A DNA stretch of 64,000 nucleotides, taken from positions 1 to 64,000 of the forward strand of contig NZ_FNFB01000018.1 of assembly GCF_900100395.1 (NCBI RefSeq), read 5' to 3'. Position 1 is the first letter of the stretch. The number at the start of each line of letters is the position of its first letter. The position numbers were made by a program, and so were the translations under genes. Of this stretch, positions 41,836 to 50,492 are shown piece after piece. The DNA comes from Nonomuraea maritima (GTDB taxonomy: Bacteria; Actinomycetota; Actinomycetes; Streptosporangiales; Streptosporangiaceae). The notes under the pieces are model-generated. The model was given only the letters and a program-made list of their open reading frames with translations. It did no database searches and was not told where the DNA came from.

Positions 41836-42792
41836 CTACCCGTAGGGGTGCCGCGGTGGCCTCGTCCACGAGGATGAACGACGTCCGACCTGAGGCCAGA
41901 ATGCGCGCTGGACCGTGAGGACGACGGTGCCGGAGACGACCATCCCGAGAACGTTGACGGCGAGCTGCAGGGCGGCGTGTCCGACCTCCGACCATTGGCC
42001 CAGTGCCAGCGCGACGGCGGCGTACCCGGCGGCGGGCACGGTGGTCACCGAGATGAAGACGCCGACGAGGGCCGACGACTTGCCGGCCGTGATCGACAGC
42101 ACGCCCGCCGCGCCGGCCAGCAGCGCCACGATGAACGACCAGCGGTCGGGTTTGACGATGAACTGCATCTCCTCGTTGGTGGCGAGGTTGGCGTCGCCGA
42201 TCCAGCCGAGCAGGGCGGCGACGAACGCGCACGCGAACGTGACGGCGACGGCGACGGCGAACCCGACGGCCAGCGTCCGGAACGCGGTGGCGATCAGGTC
42301 CCATTTGCGGTGCAGCAGGCCGAAGCAGACGGCGGCGACCGCGCCGAACTCGGGGCCGAGCACCATCGCCCCGACGATCAGGACGGGGGAGTCCAGCACT
42401 ACGGCGATGCCGCTGAGCTGGGTGGCGATGATCAAGAAGACGAGGTAGGCCCAGGTGACGCGTGTCTCGGCGTGGAGGCGCTGGGCGAGCTCCTCCCAGA
42501 CCACCGCGTCGTCGGGTTCTCCAGGGGCGGCCTCGATCGCGTCGGCAGCGACCTCGGACATCGACAGGTCGACCTGCTCGACCGCGATGGAGCCCTCGGT
42601 CCGCAGCCAGCCGAGCCGTCCGAGCAGTTCGTTGGCCGACTCCCTGGCCGCGTCGCACAGGACGACGTCACCCGCGGGCTCGCGGGCGGCTCCGGGGAGG
42701 ACGACGATGTTGGTGACGCCGGGGCAGTCGGCCAGGACCGTCATCGCCTCCCCGGTGCGCGCCGGAGGAACGATCAGTCGTAGGTGCAGCAC
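41836..42792 (-). CDS. DUF389 family membrane protein
   Basis: 318 residues. The cytosolic N-terminal about 100 residues begin LHLRLIVPPARTGEAMTVLA. Six or so membrane segments follow, with the DUF389 signatures SPVLIVGAMVLGPEFGAVAA, DANLATNEEM and GVFISVTTVPAAGYAAVALA. Function is unknown. The start is uncertain: the GTG at 42792 lacks a clear ribosome-binding site, and the frame is open to 43005 through sequence that looks unrelated. It heads the five-gene minus run. Confidence 0.88.
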   Translation of the reverse strand: MLHLRLIVPPARTGEAMTVLADCPGVTNIVVLPGAAREPAGDVVLCDAARESANELLGRLGWLRTEGSIAVEQVDLSMSEVAADAIEAAPGEPDDAVVWEELAQRLHAETRVTWAYLVFLIIATQLSGIAVVLDSPVLIVGAMVLGPEFGAVAAVCFGLLHRKWDLIATAFRTLAVGFAVAVAVTFACAFVAALLGWIGDANLATNEEMQFIVKPDRWSFIVALLAGAAGVLSITAGKSSALVGVFISVTTVPAAGYAAVALALGQWSEVGHAALQLAVNVLGMVVSGTVVLTVQRAFWPQVGRRSSSWTRPPRHPYG

Positions 42793-42855
42793 TAGGTCAT
42801 TGTTGTCGATCGGACGTTGATGGCACTTTGACCGGAAAGCGCGAAACTTCCGCTC

Positions 42856-43014
42856 ATGATGGGGTTCATGTGCCACGACCACGGCGAGGATTGCTGGTTC
42901 GCCGCCGTGGACGACCAGGAGTGCCGGGGCAGGTTCGCCCGGTTCCTGTTCGAGGAGGCGTTCAGCTCTGGCGGAGCAGCACCTTCTGCACCGAGTGGTC
43001 CGCACCCTTCTTGA
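42856..43014 (+). CDS. Candidate small cysteine-containing protein
   Basis: A 52-codon frame (start MMGFMCHDHGEDCWFAAVDD) on the opposite strand to DUF389 and coaA. From 42856 to about 42963 nearly every third codon position is G or C, a pattern not matched by either minus frame, which supports real coding. The bias ends where the frame enters the 3' end of coaA, overlapping it tail-to-tail by 53 bases. The Shine-Dalgarno is weak (GGAAAG). Either a small gene or a remnant truncated by the coaA junction. Confidence 0.4.
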   Translation: MMGFMCHDHGEDCWFAAVDDQECRGRFARFLFEEAFSSGGAAPSAPSGPHPS

Positions 43015-43879
43015 GGACGAGATCGGCGCGGCCTCGGGTGGGGGCGATGTTCTCGACGAGGTTGCGTTCGTTGATGTCGCGCCAGACGTTGACCGCGAAC
43101 TTCGTGGCCTCGTCGTACGACATGGCGGCGATGTGCCGGAAGTACGACTTCGGGTCCTCGAAGGCCGTGCGTCGGAGTTTGTGGAAGCGTTCGACGTACC
43201 AGCTACGGATGTCCTCCACCTTGGCGTCGACGTAGATGGAGAAGTCGAAGTAGTCGTTGACGGCGAGGGAGGTGGGTGGGGCGGGCTGGAGGACGTTGAG
43301 CCCTTCGAGAATCAAGATGTCCGGACTTTTCACTACTTGTGCAGCGCCGGGGACGATGTCGTACTCGAGGTGGCTGTACACCGGCGCGCACACCTCGGCC
43401 GTCCCCGCCTTGACCGCCGCCACGAACCTGACCAGCGCCCGCCGGTCGTAGCTCTCGGGGAAGCCCTTGCGGTGCATGATCTTCTTGGACTCGAGGACGG
43501 CGTTGGGGTAGAGGAAGCTGTCGGTGGTGACCAGCTCCACGTGCGGATGTTCGGGCCAGCGAGCCAGCAGGGTGTGCAGCAGCCGCGCCGTGGTCGACTT
43601 GCCGACCGCGACGCTGCCCGCCAGACCCAGCACGTACGGCACGCGCCGCTCGGATTTGCCGAGGAACGCTCTCAGTACGCTGCTGCGCTGCTTCGACCCG
43701 GTGAAGTGCAGGTTGAGCAGCCGGGCCAGGGGGAGGTAGATGTCGGTGACCTCGGTCAGGTCGATGGGGTCGTCGACGCCGCGCAGCTCTTCCAGCTCGT
43801 CTGCGGTGAGAGTCAAGGGCGTGTTCTTGCGGAGCTCACTCCACTGCTCCCTGCTCAGTTCCACGTAGCCGTTGTTCAC
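42962..43879 (-). CDS. coaA: Type I pantothenate kinase
   Basis: 305 residues from the GTG at 43879. It phosphorylates pantothenate, the first step of coenzyme A synthesis. The P-loop GSVAVGKST is at 88-96. Other conserved parts are VTTDSFLYPNAVLESKKIMH, RKGFPESYD and ILEGLNVLQ. A TACGCT box lies exactly six bases upstream of this GTG and there is no Shine-Dalgarno, so a leaderless start fits; a GTG at 43903 would add eight residues. It is divergent from acpS. Confidence 0.95.
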   Translation of the reverse strand: MNNGYVELSREQWSELRKNTPLTLTADELEELRGVDDPIDLTEVTDIYLPLARLLNLHFTGSKQRSSVLRAFLGKSERRVPYVLGLAGSVAVGKSTTARLLHTLLARWPEHPHVELVTTDSFLYPNAVLESKKIMHRKGFPESYDRRALVRFVAAVKAGTAEVCAPVYSHLEYDIVPGAAQVVKSPDILILEGLNVLQPAPPTSLAVNDYFDFSIYVDAKVEDIRSWYVERFHKLRRTAFEDPKSYFRHIAAMSYDEATKFAVNVWRDINERNLVENIAPTRGRADLVLKKGADHSVQKVLLRQS

Positions 43880-43885
43880 TTGGGC

Positions 43886-43891
43886 AGCGTA
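43886..43891 (-). promoter_or_regulatory. Putative -10 box of a leaderless coaA mRNA
   Basis: TACGCT on the minus strand, six bases before the GTG. No convincing -35. Confidence 0.45.
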
Positions 43892-43959
43892 GCGATGTAT
43901 CACATACCGGACGTCGATCGGGTCCCGTGCGTCCACACCCTGTGGACGGACTCCCTGAG

Positions 43960-43965
43960 TACGCT
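43960..43965 (+). promoter_or_regulatory. Putative -10 box of a leaderless acpS mRNA
   Basis: TACGCT, six bases before the ATG at 43972, mirroring coaA. A hairpin GTCCACA/TGTGGAC (43931-43947) lies just upstream. Confidence 0.45.
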
Positions 43966-43971
43966 GGGGCG

Positions 43972-44322
43972 ATGATCCTAGGCATCGGCGTCGACGTCGT
44001 GGACATCGCCCGCTTCGAGACCGCGCTGCAACGCACCCCCGGCCTCAGGGACCGCCTGTTCACCGACGCCGAACGGGAACTTCCGGTGCAGTCGCTGGCC
44101 GCCAGGTTCGCCGCCAAGGAGGCCGTGGCCAAGGCGCTCGGCGCGCCGGCCGGCCTCGGGCACCGCGAGGCCGAGGTGTGCCGCGACGAGCTGGGCCGGC
44201 CCAGGCTGCGGGTGTCGGGCCGCGCGGCCGAGGCCGCCGACGGCCTCGGGGTCAAGCGCTGGCATGTGTCACTCAGCCACGACGCGGGCGTCGCCGTGGC
44301 CTATGTGATCGCGGAGGGATAG
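43972..44322 (+). CDS. acpS: Holo-acyl-carrier-protein synthase
   Basis: 116 residues. It transfers 4'-phosphopantetheine from CoA to apo-ACP. The Mg2+ ligands are D8 in GIGVDVVDI and the glutamate of RFAAKEAVAKAL; WHVSLSHDAG is the C-terminal motif. The ATG at 43972 gives MILGIGVDVVDI; the longer frame to 43927 is not conserved. nnr follows after nine bases. Confidence 0.96.
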   Translation: MILGIGVDVVDIARFETALQRTPGLRDRLFTDAERELPVQSLAARFAAKEAVAKALGAPAGLGHREAEVCRDELGRPRLRVSGRAAEAADGLGVKRWHVSLSHDAGVAVAYVIAEG

Positions 44323-44331
44323 CGTCGGATC

Positions 44332-45828
44332 ATGCGCACCGCCTACACCGCTGACCAGATCCGCGGCGCGGAACGGACGCTCATGGCGCGGCTGCCCGAG
44401 GGCACGCTCATGCAGCGGGCCGCGGCCGGGCTCGCCTCCGTCTGCGCCCACCTGCTCGGCCAGGTCTACGGCAGCCGCGTCGTGCTGCTCGTCGGCAGCG
44501 GCGACAACGGCGGCGACGCCCTGTACGCGGGGCAGCGGCTGGCCAGGCGCGGCGCCCGGGTGGTGGCCGTCCTCGCCGGGTCGAAGACGCACGAGGCGGG
44601 GCTGCGCGCGCTGCTCGACGCGGGCGGGCGGGTCGCCGGGCCGGGCGACACACGAGAGATCGACGCGGCCGACCTGATCCTCGACGGGCTCGTCGGCATC
44701 GGGGCGTCTGGAGCGCTGCGTGAGCCGTACGCGCGGCTCGCCGAGCAGGCCGGGGCCGCTCCAGGGCTCGTGGTGGCCGTCGACGTCCCGAGCGGGGTCG
44801 ACGCCTCCACCGGACGGGTCGAAGGGGCGGCCGCGCGCGCCACGGTCACCGTGACCATGGGGGCGTACAAGACGGGGTTGCTGGTCGATCCGGGGGCGAA
44901 GTTCGCCGGGCGGGTCGAGCTGGTGGACATCGGGCTGGCGCCGTACCTGCCGGAACCCGACGTGGCCGCGCTCGGCCGCGACGACGTGGCCGGGCTCCTG
45001 CCCCGGCCGGGCGCCGAGTCCGACAAGTACCGCAGGGGAGTGCTCGGCGTCGCGGCGGGCAGCCACCTCTACACGGGCGCGGCCGTGCTGGCCGTGGGCG
45101 GCGCGCTGCGCGCCGGCGCCGGCATGGTCCGCTACGCCGGCGCAGAGGAGCCCGTCGCGCAGGTACGCGCGCACTGGCCGGAGGCGGTCATCACGCAGCT
45201 GCGGCGGCCGTCCGTCGACGACGTGGGCCGGGTGCAGGCATGGGTGCTCGGGCCGGGGCTCGGCACCGACGAGTGGGCGCACGAGCTCGCGGCCTCGGTG
45301 CTCGCCTCCGACGTGCCCGTGCTCGTCGACGCCGACGGGCTGACGCTCCTCGCCCTCGACAGCGCCCTGCTGCGGCGTACGGCGCCGGTGCTGCTCACCC
45401 CGCACGCCGGCGAGCTCGCCCGGCTGACCGGCGCCGACCGCGCCGACATCGAGGCCGACCGGCTGCGGCACGTACGCGCGGCGGCGGCAGAACTCGGCGT
45501 GACCGTGCTGCTGAAAGGCTCCACCACACTCGTCGCCGAGCCGTCGGGCGCGGCGCGGGTCAACGTCACCGGCAGCTCGTGGCTCGCGACCGGCGGCACC
45601 GGCGACGTGCTGTCCGGCATCGCGGGCGCGCTGCTCGCCCAGGGGCTAAGCACGTACGACGCGGCCTCGTGCGGCGCGTACGTGCACGGGCTGGCCGGGC
45701 GGCTCGCCGCCGACGGCGCGCCCCTCACCGCGGCAGGGGTGGCGACGGCGGTTCCGGCCGCCATCCGTACGGTGACCAGCGGATCCACACTCGCGGAAAA
45801 TCTTCCTTCGCGGAGCCGCGAGCGGTGA
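44332..45828 (+). CDS. nnr: Bifunctional NAD(P)H-hydrate epimerase / ADP-dependent dehydratase
   Basis: 498 residues, a fusion. The N-terminal YjeF_N epimerase (about 1-215) has GSGDNGGDALYAGQRLA and VAVDVPSGVDASTG. The C-terminal kinase-fold dehydratase (about 225-498) has VLGPGLGTDEWA, LTPHAGELARL, LLKGSTTLVAEP and the ATP/ADP-site GGTGDVLSG. It repairs hydrated nicotinamide nucleotides. It lies between acpS and alr, as is common in actinobacteria. Confidence 0.97.
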   Translation: MRTAYTADQIRGAERTLMARLPEGTLMQRAAAGLASVCAHLLGQVYGSRVVLLVGSGDNGGDALYAGQRLARRGARVVAVLAGSKTHEAGLRALLDAGGRVAGPGDTREIDAADLILDGLVGIGASGALREPYARLAEQAGAAPGLVVAVDVPSGVDASTGRVEGAAARATVTVTMGAYKTGLLVDPGAKFAGRVELVDIGLAPYLPEPDVAALGRDDVAGLLPRPGAESDKYRRGVLGVAAGSHLYTGAAVLAVGGALRAGAGMVRYAGAEEPVAQVRAHWPEAVITQLRRPSVDDVGRVQAWVLGPGLGTDEWAHELAASVLASDVPVLVDADGLTLLALDSALLRRTAPVLLTPHAGELARLTGADRADIEADRLRHVRAAAAELGVTVLLKGSTTLVAEPSGAARVNVTGSSWLATGGTGDVLSGIAGALLAQGLSTYDAASCGAYVHGLAGRLAADGAPLTAAGVATAVPAAIRTVTSGSTLAENLPSRSRER

Positions 45829-45870
45829 GAACCGCGCTCGACCACGTGTGTCAGCTGCCAGACTGGAAGG

Positions 45871-47016
45871 ATGTACTCCTCGATGGCCACCCCCGCGCAG
45901 GCACGTGTAGACCTCGCCGCCGTCAGGAGCAACGTGGCGCGGCTCAGAGAGCTGGCGGGCGGCACGGAGCTCCTGGGCGCGGTCAAGGCCGACGCCTACG
46001 GTCACGGCCTGCTGCCCACCGCGCAGGCCGTGCTCCAGGGCGGGGCCGCCATGCTGGGCACCGCGGTGATCAGCGAGGCCCTGGCGCTGCGTGACGGCGG
46101 GGTGACCGCGCCGATCCTGACCTGGCTCATCACCCCGGACGAGCCGCTCGACGAGGCGCTGACCCGCGACATCGAGCTGTCGGCTTCCGACGTACGGCTG
46201 CTCGACGAGATCGCCGAGGCCGCGCGCCGCACCGGCCGCACCGCGAAGACCCACCTCGAGGCCGACACCGGCATGAGCCGGGGCGGCGCGCCGGCGACCG
46301 ACTGGCCCGGGCTGCTCGACAGAGCCATGAAGCTGCAGGCCGAGGGCGCCATCGAGATCACCGGCATCTGGTCCCACTTCGCCTGCGCCGACATCCCGGG
46401 CCATCCGTCGATCCGGCGGCAGCTGGAGGCGTACGAATCGGCGTTGAAGCTGGCCGAGCAGGCCGGAGCGGCCGGTTCGCACGTGATCAGGCACATCTCC
46501 AACTCGGCCGCGATCGTGACGCTCCCCGAGGCGCGCTACGACATGGTCAGGGCCGGCATCGGCATGTACGGCCTGAGCCCCATCCCCGAGCTGGGCGACT
46601 TCGGCCTGCGCCAGGCGATGACGCTGGTCGCCAGGGCCGCGCTCGTCAAGCGCGTCGCCGAGGGGTCCGGCGTCTCCTACGGCCACCTGCACGTCTGTGA
46701 CCGCGAGACGACGGTCGCCGTCGTCCCGCTGGGCTACGCCGACGGTGTCCTGCGGCACGCGACCGACCGGGCCGAGGTGCTGGCGGGCGGACGCCGCAGG
46801 CGCGTCACCGGCCGGGTGTGCATGGACCAGTTCATGATCGACATGGGTGACGACAAGCTGTCGGCGGGCGACGAGGTGGTGCTGTTCGGCCCCGGCGACC
46901 AGGGCGAACCTACCGCGCAGGAGTGGGCGGATACCCTCGGCACGATCACGCATGAAATCGTGACCAGGATCGGCTCGCGGGTGCCGCGGGTCCACGAGCA
47001 GAGGAGCACGGAGTGA
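45871..47016 (+). CDS. alr: Alanine racemase
   Basis: 381 residues. It makes D-alanine for peptidoglycan. The PLP lysine is K39 in GAVKADAYGHG; the second catalytic residue is Y270 in GVSYGHLHV. The C-terminal domain has GRVCMDQFMIDMGD. Start: ATG at 45871 lies six bases after CAGACT, a -10-like box, so it may be leaderless; an ATG at 45883 (MATPAQARVDL) is an alternative. Confidence 0.97.
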   Translation: MYSSMATPAQARVDLAAVRSNVARLRELAGGTELLGAVKADAYGHGLLPTAQAVLQGGAAMLGTAVISEALALRDGGVTAPILTWLITPDEPLDEALTRDIELSASDVRLLDEIAEAARRTGRTAKTHLEADTGMSRGGAPATDWPGLLDRAMKLQAEGAIEITGIWSHFACADIPGHPSIRRQLEAYESALKLAEQAGAAGSHVIRHISNSAAIVTLPEARYDMVRAGIGMYGLSPIPELGDFGLRQAMTLVARAALVKRVAEGSGVSYGHLHVCDRETTVAVVPLGYADGVLRHATDRAEVLAGGRRRRVTGRVCMDQFMIDMGDDKLSAGDEVVLFGPGDQGEPTAQEWADTLGTITHEIVTRIGSRVPRVHEQRSTE

Positions 47017-47035
47017 CGGCAGGCGCGCGGCGGCC

Positions 47036-48109
47036 ATGAGCGGTAAGAGGATCGGGGAGATGACGACGACAACACGGCGCAGGGTCGGCATCGCCGGAGC
47101 GCTCGTCGGTGCGGCCTCCGCCGGTGTGGCGGCGGTGGCACTGGCCAAGCGGTACGCCGTCGGCCGCATCAGGCTGCGCCACGACCCCGAGGTCAGCGAG
47201 CCGTTCGGCGAACTCGGGGGCAGGGAGCACACGCTCGTCACCTCCGACGGCAAGGCGCTGCACGTCGTGGTCGACGGGCCCGACGACGCCCCCCTGACCG
47301 TCGTGCTCTGTCACGGCTACTGCCTGAGCCTCGAATCGTGGCACTACCAGCGCAAGGACCTGCGCGAGAACTACCGTCTCGTGCTGTGGGACCAGCGCTC
47401 CCACGGCCGCTCGCAGCGGGCCGGAGCCGACGGCAGCACGATCGACCGGCTCGGCGAGGACCTCGCCGAGGTGATCGCGGAGTTCGTGCCGGGGCCGTGC
47501 GTGCTGGTCGGCCACTCCATGGGCGGCATGACGATCATGGCGCTGGCCGACGGCCACCCGCAGCTGTTCGGCGACAAGATCCGCGCGGTGGCGCTCATCG
47601 CCACCTCGGCGGGCAAGCTCGCCGAACTCACCCTGGGCCTGCCCGCGATGCTCTCCAAGGTCGTCCACAAGCTGGCCCCCACCACGGTCTCGATGCTCGG
47701 CAAGCGCGGCGCGCTGATCGACCGCACCCGCAACGCCGGCAGCGACATCGCCTTCCTCGTCACCCGCTACTTCGGCTTCGGCGACTCCAGCAACGTCAGC
47801 CCCACCGTGGTCGACTTCGCCGAGTCGATGATCAGGCAGACCCCCACCGAGGTGGTCGCCGACTTCTACCCCGCGCTGATGAACCACGACAAGCTCGCCG
47901 CTCTGCACATCCTCGACCCCGTGCCCACCGCGATCCTGGTCGGCGACAGCGACTGGCTGACCCCGCCCGACCACAGCAAGGCCATGGCCGCCGCGCTGCC
48001 CAAGGCGCAGCTCACCGAGGTGCCCGACACCTCGCACCTCATCCAGCTCGAACGGCCTGGCGTGGTCAACGACGCACTGCGCGACCTGGTGAAGAGGGTG
48101 GACCTGTGA
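47036..48109 (+). CDS. Alpha/beta-hydrolase with N-terminal membrane segment
   Basis: 357 residues. A hydrophobic segment at about 18-38 may anchor it. The hydrolase fold has the oxyanion loop LCHGYCLSLESW, the nucleophile S161 in GHSMGGM, the acid in GDSDWLTPP and the histidine in DTSHLIQLE. The substrate is unknown; this gene is often found between alr and tsaE. An in-frame ATG at 47060 has a better-placed AGAGG and is an alternative start. It overlaps tsaE by four bases. Confidence 0.92.
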   Translation: MSGKRIGEMTTTTRRRVGIAGALVGAASAGVAAVALAKRYAVGRIRLRHDPEVSEPFGELGGREHTLVTSDGKALHVVVDGPDDAPLTVVLCHGYCLSLESWHYQRKDLRENYRLVLWDQRSHGRSQRAGADGSTIDRLGEDLAEVIAEFVPGPCVLVGHSMGGMTIMALADGHPQLFGDKIRAVALIATSAGKLAELTLGLPAMLSKVVHKLAPTTVSMLGKRGALIDRTRNAGSDIAFLVTRYFGFGDSSNVSPTVVDFAESMIRQTPTEVVADFYPALMNHDKLAALHILDPVPTAILVGDSDWLTPPDHSKAMAAALPKAQLTEVPDTSHLIQLERPGVVNDALRDLVKRVDL

Positions 48110-48567
48110 CGAGGCTCGCGACTCCCGACGACATGAGGGCCTACGGCGCCCGCCTGGCGGCCACGCTGCGCGCCGGAGACCTGGTGATCCTGTCGGGCCC
48201 GCTCGGAGCGGGCAAGACCACGCTGGTGCAGGGCATCGCCGAGGGCCTGAAGGTACGCGGCCCGATCACCTCGCCGACGTTCGTCATCGCCCGCGTGCAC
48301 CCGTCGCTGGGCCAGGGGCCGGCGCTCGTGCACGCCGACGCCTACCGGCTGGGCGGCGATCTCGAGGTCGACGACCTCGACCTCGACGCCTCACTGGACG
48401 AGTCGGTCACCGTCGTCGAGTGGGGCGAGGGGCTGGTGGAGGGCCTGGCCGAAGACCGCCTGGAGATCCACATCGACCGCGAGGGCGGCGACGACGCCCG
48501 CGTCGTGACCCTGCGGGGCGTGGGCGCGCGGTGGGCCGACACGCCGTCTGATCCGCGCGAAGAGTAA
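48106..48567 (+). CDS. tsaE: tRNA threonylcarbamoyladenosine biosynthesis ATPase TsaE
   Basis: 153 residues. TsaE is the ATPase that supports TsaB-TsaD in making t6A37 on ANN-decoding tRNAs. The P-loop GPLGAGKTT is at 31-39, followed by SPTFVIARVH, HADAYRLGG and VVEWGEGL. The GTG overlaps the stop of the hydrolase (GTGA). Its partners TsaB and TsaD lie 2.9 kb downstream, separated by four unrelated genes. Confidence 0.96.
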   Translation: MTRLATPDDMRAYGARLAATLRAGDLVILSGPLGAGKTTLVQGIAEGLKVRGPITSPTFVIARVHPSLGQGPALVHADAYRLGGDLEVDDLDLDASLDESVTVVEWGEGLVEGLAEDRLEIHIDREGGDDARVVTLRGVGARWADTPSDPREE

Positions 48568-48600
48568 AAGGACGGTAAAGCACTGGTCGAGCTGGCACCC

Positions 48601-48630
48601 TTGACGTAACCGGACGGCGATCTGAAACAT
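48601..48630 (+). promoter_or_regulatory. Possible promoter of the lipoprotein-sortase cassette
   Basis: TTGACG (48601-48606), 18 bp, then AAACAT (48625-48630). The -35 is good, the -10 poor. It lies right after tsaE and before a CCCAGA/TCTGGG hairpin near 48650-48665. Confidence 0.3.
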
Positions 48631-48697
48631 GATCGTTGGTCAGGGATTCGCCCAGATTTTCTGGGTATCACCGAGGGCGACATCCACGATTCGGTGG

Positions 48698-49426
48698 ATG
48701 CTGGGTGTACGACGGCAAAGTGGGGTGCGGCCGGTGCTCAGGGTCAGGCGAGTCGCGTACGCGGGAGCCATCGTCATGGTCGGTCTGACCGGGTGCACAG
48801 CCTCGGCCGAGTCCGACCCGTCAGCGTCCCCCACCCCCGCCGCGAGCGGCACGGCGGTCCCCACCGCCACCGCGAGCGGCACGGGAAGCCCCGACCCGGC
48901 AGCCTCCAGGCCCACCATCTCGGTGCAGCTCAACCCCGACCGCGTCCCCGCCGGTGAGACGACGGGCGTGTGGATCCTCGCCCACTGCCCGGTGCCGACC
49001 GGCGGGCCAGACCACACCGGTACGGCCACGTCCAAGGCGTTCGTCAACGGCGTGACGCTCGACCCGGTGCCCGCGGCCTCGGTCACGCCGTCGCCGACGG
49101 CCTCGCCCGCAGGCGCCTCGCCGTGGGTCCGCGGCGAGGCCCAGGTGTCCGGCACCGTGCGGCGCGGCAGCTACCGGGTCGACGTCAAGTGCGACGGCAC
49201 CAACGACCTGGGCCGCGCCACGCTCCGCGTCGTCGCGCCGCCTCGCGACGACGACGACGTGCCCACCGGCCTGCCCAGCAGGGCGCCGCGGGCGGGCGGC
49301 GGCGGCACGTACGCGCAGGACGCCGCAGACGAGTCGTCCATCCCGCTCGGCCCGGCGGGCGCACTCATCGCGCTGGCGCTGGCGGCCGGGGTGGGCATCG
49401 CGATCAAGCGGCGTTCGCGGGCATAG
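48698..49426 (+). CDS. Lipoprotein-like exported protein with C-terminal membrane anchor
   Basis: 242 residues from the ATG at 48698 (start uncertain; GTG at 48725 or 48734 would shorten the basic N-region). A signal peptide ends in the lipobox-like LTGC with C33. Next are Ser/Thr/Pro-rich linkers around a compact beta domain (about 75-190). The C-terminus has one membrane segment (PAGALIALALAAGVGIAIK) and a KRRSRA tail, the layout of a sortase substrate but with no LPXTG or LAXTG before the membrane segment. The sortase gene starts three bases after the stop, so the two are probably partners. Confidence 0.82.
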   Translation: MLGVRRQSGVRPVLRVRRVAYAGAIVMVGLTGCTASAESDPSASPTPAASGTAVPTATASGTGSPDPAASRPTISVQLNPDRVPAGETTGVWILAHCPVPTGGPDHTGTATSKAFVNGVTLDPVPAASVTPSPTASPAGASPWVRGEAQVSGTVRRGSYRVDVKCDGTNDLGRATLRVVAPPRDDDDVPTGLPSRAPRAGGGGTYAQDAADESSIPLGPAGALIALALAAGVGIAIKRRSRA

Positions 49427-49429
49427 GCG

Positions 49430-49975
49430 ATGGCCCGTCCAGGACGGGTCGTGCTCGCCGGGGCGCTGACGGGGCTCGCCCTCGTCATGTTCGGCAACAG
49501 TCTGCAGCAGACCCAGAAGACCACCACGGCCGCCAAGAGCGTCGTGCCGCAGAGCATCGACATCCCGTCGATCGACGTCACGGCCTCGTTGATGAAGCTC
49601 AGCCTGCTCAAGAACGGCGAGGTCGAGCTGCCGCCGTACGAGAAGCCCGAGCTGGCCGGCTGGTACGCGGGCAGCGCGGTGCCCGGTGAGAAGGGCGCCT
49701 CGGTGATCATCGGGCACGTCGACACCAAGACCGCACCCGCCGTGTTCTACCGGCTGCGCCAGTTACGCAAGGGCGAGACCGTCAAGGTCGAGCGCAGCGA
49801 CGGCAAGGTGGTGAAGTACAAGGTCGAATCCATCGAACAGGTGCACAAGGACCACTTCCCCACCAAGCGGGTGTACGTGGACGAGGGGCTGAAGCTGGTG
49901 ACGTGTGGCGGCAAGTTCGACTACGCCAAGGGCGAATACCTCGACAACATCATCGTGTACGCCTCGCAGGTCTGA
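49430..49975 (+). CDS. Sortase, class E/F type
   Basis: 181 residues. An N-terminal membrane segment (about 6-22) is followed by the sortase barrel. The catalytic histidine is H96 in VIIGHVDT, the cysteine C159 in LVTCGGKFD. At 12 residues after the cysteine, where I expect the catalytic arginine, the sequence reads YLDNIIVYA (L171), and no arginine is close by. Sortases join surface proteins to the wall or to each other. It follows a likely substrate by three bases. Confidence 0.88.
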   Translation: MARPGRVVLAGALTGLALVMFGNSLQQTQKTTTAAKSVVPQSIDIPSIDVTASLMKLSLLKNGEVELPPYEKPELAGWYAGSAVPGEKGASVIIGHVDTKTAPAVFYRLRQLRKGETVKVERSDGKVVKYKVESIEQVHKDHFPTKRVYVDEGLKLVTCGGKFDYAKGEYLDNIIVYASQV

Positions 49976-50041
49976 GCGGGCCGCTTCACGGGCAAGCGCC
50001 TGGGGTGGTGGAAAAGGTGTCGCGGCGGAGGGAGCGGTCTG

Positions 50042-50464
50042 ATGGGATGGTGGCTCTCGGTCGCCGTCGCCGTGACGTTCGTCTGGCTCGGCATGGTGCT
50101 GGCGATCTCGTTCATGGAGGCGCCGCTGAAGTTCCGGGCCCCTGGCATCACGGTGCCGCTGGGTCTGGGCATCGGCCGGCTGGTGTTCCGCGCCCTCAAC
50201 GGCTGTGAGCTGGTGCTCGCGGCAGTGCTGGCGGTGTCGACCGTCGCCGGCGGGCCGGGCGCGCCGGCGTCTGCGGCCACGGCCGTCGCGATCGCGGTGC
50301 TGCTGGCCCAGCTGGCCCTGGTACGGCCCCTGCTGACCAGGCGCTCCGACGCCGTGCTGGCCGGAGCCGACGTGCCCCGGTCGCGGGCGCATCTGGCGTA
50401 CCTGGCGTTGGAGCTGGTCAAGGTGCTCGCCCTCGTGGCGGGCGGCGTCCTCCTGCTGGCCTGA
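50042..50464 (+). CDS. Four-helix membrane protein of unknown function
   Basis: 140 residues, with four predicted membrane segments (about 3-23, 50-70, 77-95 and 117-140). The motif MEAPLKFRAPGITVPLGLGI after the first segment vaguely recalls DUF4149-like proteins, but the assignment is weak. GGAGGGAG lies upstream of the ATG. It is third in the cassette between tsaE and tsaB. Confidence 0.78.
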   Translation: MGWWLSVAVAVTFVWLGMVLAISFMEAPLKFRAPGITVPLGLGIGRLVFRALNGCELVLAAVLAVSTVAGGPGAPASAATAVAIAVLLAQLALVRPLLTRRSDAVLAGADVPRSRAHLAYLALELVKVLALVAGGVLLLA

Positions 50465-50492
50465 CACTGCTGGTCTGACCCAAGGAGACGGG

